The notes under the pieces are model-generated. The model made no database searches and had not been told where the DNA came from. It worked only from the letters and a program-made list of their open reading frames with translations. This document shows positions 31,909 through 36,123 of a DNA stretch of 36,123 nucleotides, piece after piece. This stretch comes from CAYMKL01 sp964390805. Lineage in GTDB: Bacteria; Chloroflexota; Anaerolineae; VGOG01. A program made the translations under genes and the position numbers. Position 1 is the first letter of the stretch. Each line of letters begins with the position of its first letter. The stretch is from positions 1 to 36,123 of the forward strand of contig CAYMKL010000071.1 of NCBI GenBank assembly GCA_964390805.1, in the 5' to 3' direction.

Positions 31909-32499
31909 GTGATCACAGAAATCGCCAAAACTGTAGAGGAAGCGTGTGCCAGAGAAACCAACATCTTCGGCTATGGCATCTGGACGCATCACATTGTACA
32001 AGTTGCCGAAAATGGCAAACGCCTGGCCAAGATGTTCCGTGCTGACCCGGAGATTGTCGAGATCGCTGCCCTGCTGCACGACTACGCAAGCATCAAGGAC
32101 CAGGCTCTCTACCAGGACCACCACGTGCACGGCCCAATCGAAGCAGAGAAGCTCTTGAGGCACTTTGGCTATCCGCAGGAAAGAATCGAAGCGGTCAAGG
32201 AATGTATCGCTGCACATCGAGGGAGCGTGTTGCGAGACAGAAGAAGTCCAGAAGCCGAGTGCCTGGCCAACGCCGATGCCATGACCCACATCGAACAGGT
32301 GCCTTCCCTGCTGGAGCTGGCATTTGTTCAGCACGGAATGGGGATTGACGAAGGAACAAGATGGGTGAGGGCGAAGCTGGAGCGCAGTTGGAGTAAGTTG
32401 AGCCCGCAGGTGCAGGAGATGATGCAGGAAAAGTATCAGGCAGCGCTGATCACGCTTCAGGGGACTGACTCAATGACATTCGACAGCACCCCACGTTGA
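31909..32499 (+). CDS. HD-domain phosphohydrolase
   Basis: This 196-residue protein has the metal-binding HD pattern: His in THHIVQVAENGKRLA, the HD pair in IAALLHDYAS, HHVHGPIEAEKLL, and a distal Asp in ANADAMTH. HD-domain enzymes of this small type hydrolyse nucleotides or other phosphate esters; the substrate is unknown. It begins with GTG 31909, nine bases after AAGGAT. Its end overlaps possible upstream starts of the response regulator gene, so the genes are likely co-transcribed. Confidence 0.85.
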   Translation: MITEIAKTVEEACARETNIFGYGIWTHHIVQVAENGKRLAKMFRADPEIVEIAALLHDYASIKDQALYQDHHVHGPIEAEKLLRHFGYPQERIEAVKECIAAHRGSVLRDRRSPEAECLANADAMTHIEQVPSLLELAFVQHGMGIDEGTRWVRAKLERSWSKLSPQVQEMMQEKYQAALITLQGTDSMTFDSTPR

Positions 32500-32513
32500 A
32501 AGTGGAGGCCACA

Positions 32514-33236
32514 GTGGGACACATCCTGGTGGTAGACGACGAGCCCGCCATCGTCACCGTCGTGCGGGAGCGATTGGAGCGAGAAGGGTTTTCGGTGCGG
32601 GCGGTAGCCAGCGGCGAAGAGGCGCTAGCCCACGTAGAGACCAACCCCGCCGATCTGGTTGTGCTCGACGTGATGTTGCCAGGGATGGACGGCTTCGAAG
32701 TGCTACGCCGCCTGCGGAGCACGGGCGATGCGGTTCCCGTCATCATGCTCACTGCCAGAGACGACGACGTGGACAAAATCGTGGGTCTGGAGATGGGGGC
32801 GGACGATTACGTCGTCAAGCCCTTCAACCCCCGCGAGGTGAGCGCCCGCGTCCGGGCTGTGCTCCGCCGCCAGGCTGAACTGAAAGCCCTGGAAGCTCAA
32901 GTAGCCCACGCGCGGGCTGCATCAGACGACAATGGGCCGGGAGAAGAGGGGCTGCGCTTCGATCCCCCTCGTCGCCGGGCCTGGTTCCTGGGCCAACCTC
33001 TGGAGCTCCGACCGAAAGAGTACGATCTGTTGCACTTCCTGGCCCAGCATCGGGGCCAGGTATTCTCCCGAGAGTCGCTCCTTTCCCACGTGTGGGGGCA
33101 CGAGTCCTACATTGACGAGCGCACGGTGGACGTGCACGTCCGTCGCCTGCGTAGCAAGCTGGCGGCCATTGATCCCGACGCGCAAGTCATCCTCACCGAG
33201 TGGGGCGTGGGCTATCGGCTGGCTGAGGACATCTGA
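32514..33236 (+). CDS. OmpR/PhoB-family response regulator
   Basis: This 240-residue protein has a receiver domain with acidic pair VVDDE, phosphoacceptor Asp52 (LVVLDVMLPGMDG), a Thr in IMLTARD and Lys102 (VVKPFNPRE). A linker with ALEAQVAHARAA leads to a C-terminal winged helix (LRPKEYDLLHFLA, DERTVDVHVRRLRSKL) that binds tandem direct-repeat DNA. GTG 32514 is preferred because GGAGG (32504-32508) lies five bases before it; the upstream in-frame TTG 32496 overlaps the HD stop. The kinase gene begins directly after its stop codon. A likely target is the set of 11-bp-phased repeats at 34811-34860. Confidence 0.95.
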   Translation: MGHILVVDDEPAIVTVVRERLEREGFSVRAVASGEEALAHVETNPADLVVLDVMLPGMDGFEVLRRLRSTGDAVPVIMLTARDDDVDKIVGLEMGADDYVVKPFNPREVSARVRAVLRRQAELKALEAQVAHARAASDDNGPGEEGLRFDPPRRRAWFLGQPLELRPKEYDLLHFLAQHRGQVFSRESLLSHVWGHESYIDERTVDVHVRRLRSKLAAIDPDAQVILTEWGVGYRLAEDI

Positions 33237-34721
33237 GTGAGTATGGAAGACCTCGGAGGTCTACGAAGGGGGGCTGCCCTATCAGATGTGCCAGTCGAAG
33301 TCGGCTCTAGGCACCGAGATGGCCGTCTGCAGACCTCCGAGGTCTTGCACTGGCGTCGGACTCTGGTCTGGCGGTTGGCAACCACTTACCTCCTGACCAC
33401 CCTGCTCGTCCTGATGGGGCTCGGTGGCGGCGTCTATCTCTTCACCGCCTTTTACCTCGATCAACAGTTGGGGGCAGAGCTGGCGGCCCAGACCGACTTC
33501 TACGCCAGTTACGCGGCCAGCCTGGCTTCTGACGAGAGATCGCTGGCCGGCCTGGCTCCCACCATCGTCGGCCTCTTCGCTCCTCAGGCCGACCTCAACG
33601 TCCGCTTCTTCGCCACCAGCAACGGGGCGCTCCTGGCTGCCACCCAGGACATCGGCCCACAGCCCAGCCGGGTGGCCCTGACGGAGCTGCGCTATCGCAG
33701 TCCGACCTTGTTCACCCAGCCCAGCCGCGACCTGCCCCGTCGGCGCTACGCGGCCCGTCCGGTCGTGGTCAGCGGGCGGACAATCGGCGTCGTCGAGGTC
33801 TCCAGGTCCACCCTCGCCACTGAGCAGTTCCTGGCCTCGCTGCGCTACATCCTGTTGACTGCCATCCTGGTTGCCACCTTGATGTCCCTGCTGGTCAGTG
33901 TGGTCCTGGCCCGCAGGTTGAGCGACCCCATCCGTGACATGGAGCAGGCCACCCGGCACATCGCCGCCGGCGATCTGGACGTTCGTCTGGGCAGCTATCC
34001 GCCGGATGAGGTGGGGCAGTTGGCCCAAAGCATCAACCAGATGGCTGGACAGTTGAAGCGCCTGGAATCCGCCCGCGCGCAGTTCGTCAGCGAAATCTCC
34101 CACGACCTGCGCACGCCGCTGACGGCCATCAAAGGGTTGCTGGTCAACCTGATAGACACCTCCGACCCGAGCGAGCGGCCCTCCCTGGAGATCGCCGAGC
34201 GCGAGACCGACCGCCTGATTCGGCTGGTCAACCAATTGCTGGACTTCTCCCGCTGGCGGGGTGGGCAATTGGAGCTGCACCGCCGCCCTGTTGACGTCGG
34301 CGACATCGCCCGCGCCGCCGTCGCTCTGAGTGAGGGACGTGCCCGTCATCGCAACGTTGCCCTGAGCGCCGCTATTCCCCCAAGCCTGCCGCTGGTCTCT
34401 GCGGATCCCGACCGCTTGGAGCGCGTCATCCTCAACCTGCTGGACAACGCCATCAAATTCACGCCCGGCGGCGGACAGGTGACGCTGGCTTTGACGCAGC
34501 GAGGGGGAGAGATCGAGGTCAGCGTGGAGGATACGGGGCGCGGCATGAGCGCAGCAGAACGAGAGCGAGCCTTCGAACCGTATTATCGGGGTGAGGAGGG
34601 CGGAACCGGCCTGGGGTTAGCCATCTCGCGGGCCATCGTGGAGGCCCACGGCGGTCGGATGGGCATCGAAAGCAGCGAGGGTCAGGGCAGCCGCGTGTGG
34701 TTTACCCTCCCGCAGGTTTGA
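33237..34721 (+). CDS. Membrane sensor histidine kinase
   Basis: This 494-residue kinase has a first membrane helix (about 46-68) and an extracytoplasmic sensor loop (about 70-195). A second helix (about 202-222), HAMP (RRLSDPIRDMEQATRHIAAGDLD region) and HisKA with His289 (SEISHDLRTPLTAIK) follow. The HATPase domain has LNLLDNAIKFTPGGG, EDTGRGM and GTGLGLAISRAI. It should phosphorylate the regulator encoded just before it. GTG 33237 directly follows that gene's stop, with GAGGA seven bases upstream. The first 35 residues are encoded by two copies of an AGACCTC palindrome and look non-native; TTG 33345 is an alternative start. The last codons overlap another inverted repeat. Confidence 0.94.
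   Translation: MSMEDLGGLRRGAALSDVPVEVGSRHRDGRLQTSEVLHWRRTLVWRLATTYLLTTLLVLMGLGGGVYLFTAFYLDQQLGAELAAQTDFYASYAASLASDERSLAGLAPTIVGLFAPQADLNVRFFATSNGALLAATQDIGPQPSRVALTELRYRSPTLFTQPSRDLPRRRYAARPVVVSGRTIGVVEVSRSTLATEQFLASLRYILLTAILVATLMSLLVSVVLARRLSDPIRDMEQATRHIAAGDLDVRLGSYPPDEVGQLAQSINQMAGQLKRLESARAQFVSEISHDLRTPLTAIKGLLVNLIDTSDPSERPSLEIAERETDRLIRLVNQLLDFSRWRGGQLELHRRPVDVGDIARAAVALSEGRARHRNVALSAAIPPSLPLVSADPDRLERVILNLLDNAIKFTPGGGQVTLALTQRGGEIEVSVEDTGRGMSAAERERAFEPYYRGEEGGTGLGLAISRAIVEAHGGRMGIESSEGQGSRVWFTLPQV
33248..33345. repeat. Pair of AGACCTCnGAGGTCT palindromes in the kinase N-terminal codons
   Basis: AGACCTCGGAGGTCT lies at 33248-33262 and AGACCTCCGAGGTCT at 33331-33345. Each is a 7+1+7 base palindrome; together they form an inverted pair around 68 bases. 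Both are within the open frame of the kinase. Confidence 0.85.
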
Positions 34722-34801
34722 GCCTTATTTGGCTGAGAGTCACTGCTCCGAGTCTGTGTCTCGAAAGACAAAGCATCGTTCATCGCAACCTGCGGGAGGG
34801 T
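34704..34801. repeat. Perfect 15-bp inverted repeat spanning the kinase stop codon
   Basis: ACCCTCCCGCAGGTT (34704-34718) is the exact reverse complement of 34787-34801. The left arm encodes the last residues (LPQV) and part of the stop region of the kinase. The 68-base interior shows no gene. It could form a long stem at the mRNA end. Confidence 0.85.
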
Positions 34802-34810
34802 GGCTGGCTA

Positions 34811-34875
34811 GTTAACAATTGGTAATATCCTGGTAACACCCTTGTCACGGCCCGATAACGTCTCTGTGCTACACT
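34811..34875 (+). promoter_or_regulatory. Five 11-bp-phased direct repeats before a -10 box: candidate response-regulator binding site
   Basis: Half-sites begin at 34811 (GTTAAC), 34822 (GTAATA), 34833 (GTAACA), 34844 (GTCACG) and 34855 (ATAACG), exactly 11 bases apart. The array ends nine bases before TACACT (34870-34875), and no proper -35 box is present at 16-19 bases. Tandem 6-7 base repeats at one helical turn, replacing the -35, are the layout of PhoB/PhoP-class activated promoters. Confidence 0.55.
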
Positions 34876-34898
34876 GAAGTCGCCTGTGGGCAGGGGAC

Positions 34899-34995
34899 AG
34901 AAACCAGGTTTTTGGTCGGTTAGGCAACTTAATCTGTGCCCCTGGAAACACCGCAGCACCGATCTGCTTTCTCAAGTGGAAAAAACCTGGTTTCT
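34899..34995. repeat. Perfect 15-bp inverted repeat AGAAACCAGGTTTTT in the leader of the last lipoprotein gene
   Basis: AGAAACCAGGTTTTT (34899-34913) and its exact reverse complement (34981-34995) flank 67 bases. The same 15-mer occurs at 22712-22726 inside the fused ATPase gene. It lies between the predicted start of transcription and the ribosome site (AAAGGAG, 35007-35013), so the leader RNA would carry this stem. Confidence 0.85.
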
Positions 34996-35019
34996 CCACT
35001 ACGTCGAAAGGAGCGAAAA

Positions 35020-36078
35020 ATGGACAAGAGATGGTTAGTCGGATTGAGTGTTCTGGTGGCCCTCTCCCTGCTGGTGAGCGGATGCCAGAGCGGGGGGCCG
35101 ACCGCTGAGGAGATCGTGGCCAGGCTGCGGGAGGTTGAGGCCAGCACCGAGGACGCCCACGCCGTCCTGGAGATCAGCATCCAGGCTCAGATGACCGAAG
35201 AAGTGGTGGTCGAGGTGTGGGAGAAAAGGCCCGACAAGTTTCGGGCCGAAGTGCTGGAAGCCAGCGAGCCCCAATTCGTGGGGATCGTTAGCGTGACCGA
35301 CGGTCACCAGGGCTGGATGTACAATCCCAACGAGAACGAGGTGGTCGTGGGCGAGGCAGGGCAGGGTGAGCCAAGCAGCCCTCGCGAGATCCTCCAGTTT
35401 GCGGAAGATCTAATCCAGCAGGTATTGGATGCCAGCGAGGTGGAGCTGGTGGGCGAGGAGCAGGTAGCGGGTATGGCAACGTACAAGCTGGAGTTCACTC
35501 CCAAAGAAGGCGATGAGTCCGTTCTGCCTGTGGGCAGCACGGCCACTTTGTGGGTGGATCAGGAACGCTGGGTGGTGTTGCAGGCCCACTTCGTCGGCGA
35601 CATCTTCGGCGAAGCCTGGGTGCGCGTCCGCTCGTTCGAGCTCAACACGGGCCTGGCTGATGCCGTCTTCCAGTTCGAGATCCCCGAAGGCGCGGAGGTC
35701 ATCGAAATCGAGGATCTGCAACCCATCCCCCTGACCCTGGACGAGGCGCGGGCCCAGGCCGACTTCAGCCTGCTCGTCCCCGCCTACGTGCCGCAGGGCG
35801 CGACCCTGATTGACGTGTTCACCCTGGATGGAGCTTTTTTGCTCCGCTACGATCACTCCACCGTGTCGTTCACCATCAAGCAGGAGCGGGCGTCGGAAGT
35901 GGGAGAGACGCCCAGTGGTCAGACGGCCGAGGTCCCCGTGCGCGGTCAGGTGGGCGCCTTGGTCACAGATGGCCTGGGCAACAGCTTTCTCACCTGGATG
36001 GAGGACGAGGTAGCGATCACCATTGCCGGTCGAATCAGCCAGGAAGAGATTCTGGAAGTTGCCGAGTCGCTGCAGTAG
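35020..36078 (+). CDS. Lipoprotein with LolA/DUF2092-like domain and C-terminal DUF4367-like domain
   Basis: This 352-residue protein has a signal peptide with lipobox VSGC (Cys about 23). A LolA-like half-barrel follows (about 30-235: beta strands around VEVWEKRPDKFRAEVLE, QGWMYNPNENEVVVG and ATLWVDQERWVVLQ). The C-terminal region (about 240-350) ends with a pattern typical of DUF4367, FLTWMEDEVAITIAGRISQEEILEVAESL in part. Such proteins are surface-anchored and often encoded beside sigma factors or two-component systems; some sense envelope state. AAAGGAG is six bases before ATG 35020. The neighbouring kinase and regulator and the phased repeats upstream suggest control by that pair. The function itself is not known. 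Confidence 0.85.
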   Translation: MDKRWLVGLSVLVALSLLVSGCQSGGPTAEEIVARLREVEASTEDAHAVLEISIQAQMTEEVVVEVWEKRPDKFRAEVLEASEPQFVGIVSVTDGHQGWMYNPNENEVVVGEAGQGEPSSPREILQFAEDLIQQVLDASEVELVGEEQVAGMATYKLEFTPKEGDESVLPVGSTATLWVDQERWVVLQAHFVGDIFGEAWVRVRSFELNTGLADAVFQFEIPEGAEVIEIEDLQPIPLTLDEARAQADFSLLVPAYVPQGATLIDVFTLDGAFLLRYDHSTVSFTIKQERASEVGETPSGQTAEVPVRGQVGALVTDGLGNSFLTWMEDEVAITIAGRISQEEILEVAESLQ

Positions 36079-36123
36079 GTTTGGGCAGGATTTAGTTTGA
36101 AGAAACGTCCCACCCTCACCCTA

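Noticed and set aside
33282..34349. Minus-strand 355-codon frame opposite the histidine kinase
   Set aside because: The kinase frame has HAMP, HisKA and HATPase motifs in order; the opposite frame is Gln/Asp/Gly-rich with no domain.
34842..34875. TTGTCA (34842-34847) as the -35 of the TACACT box
   Set aside because: The spacer would be 22 bases, too long for a normal sigma-70 promoter; activation through the phased repeats fits better.

Overview
The window looks like a piece of a bacterial chromosome from the Chloroflexota, most likely an Anaerolineae-like lineage. This is inference. The grounds are the high-GC coding sequence, lipoproteins with long Pro/Thr-rich spacers, an Uma2-family nuclease, an IYLPLLFK-type spacer in a secreted protein, a PadR/HAAS membrane cluster, and many short dispersed palindromic or tandem repeats between and inside genes. 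No rRNA, tRNA, CRISPR array, transposase or phage gene was recognised.

Layout. 1-4187 (minus) is the 5' part of one very large secreted protein that joins an immune-inhibitor-A-type M6 metallopeptidase to a 5'-nucleotidase-type metallophosphoesterase; its C-terminus lies outside the window. 4666-6879 is an FtsK/SpoIIIE DNA translocase. 6941-11094 is a nucleoside/BMP-type ABC transporter (dual ATPase plus two permeases) without an adjacent binding protein. 11158-13350 is an accessory patch: Uma2 nuclease, a probable PD-(D/E)xK restriction endonuclease and a DNA methyltransferase, the last two separated by twin 9-bp hairpins. 13390-14568 is an NHL-propeller lipoprotein. 14897-16841 holds an MFS exporter overlapping a SAM methyltransferase, convergent with mutS2 (16917-19280, minus). 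A LysM lipoprotein and a PlsC-type acyltransferase follow. 21119-24362 is a complete ECF vitamin/micronutrient transporter (S, fused A-A, T).

24588-29021 looks like a single transcription unit: a PadR repressor, three HAAS-domain membrane proteins, a multi-pass membrane protein and a single-pass repeat protein. It starts from a near-consensus promoter whose -10 region overlaps a palindrome. 29303-32499 carries a lipid-anchored serine hydrolase, an HhH-GPD DNA glycosylase, a GNAT acetyltransferase and an HD-domain hydrolase. 32514-34721 is an OmpR-type response regulator and histidine kinase pair. It is followed by a LolA-like/DUF4367 lipoprotein whose upstream region has five 11-bp-phased half-sites ending just before a -10 element, a plausible target of that regulator.

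Start sites were chosen by Shine-Dalgarno spacing, so several genes are shorter than their longest open frames. The points most worth a second look are: the M6-nucleotidase fusion; the asymmetric nucleotide sites of the fused ECF ATPase; repeats that have become translated protein linkers or termini; the R-M pair with its twin hairpins; the PadR/HAAS cluster; and the phased repeats before the last lipoprotein.
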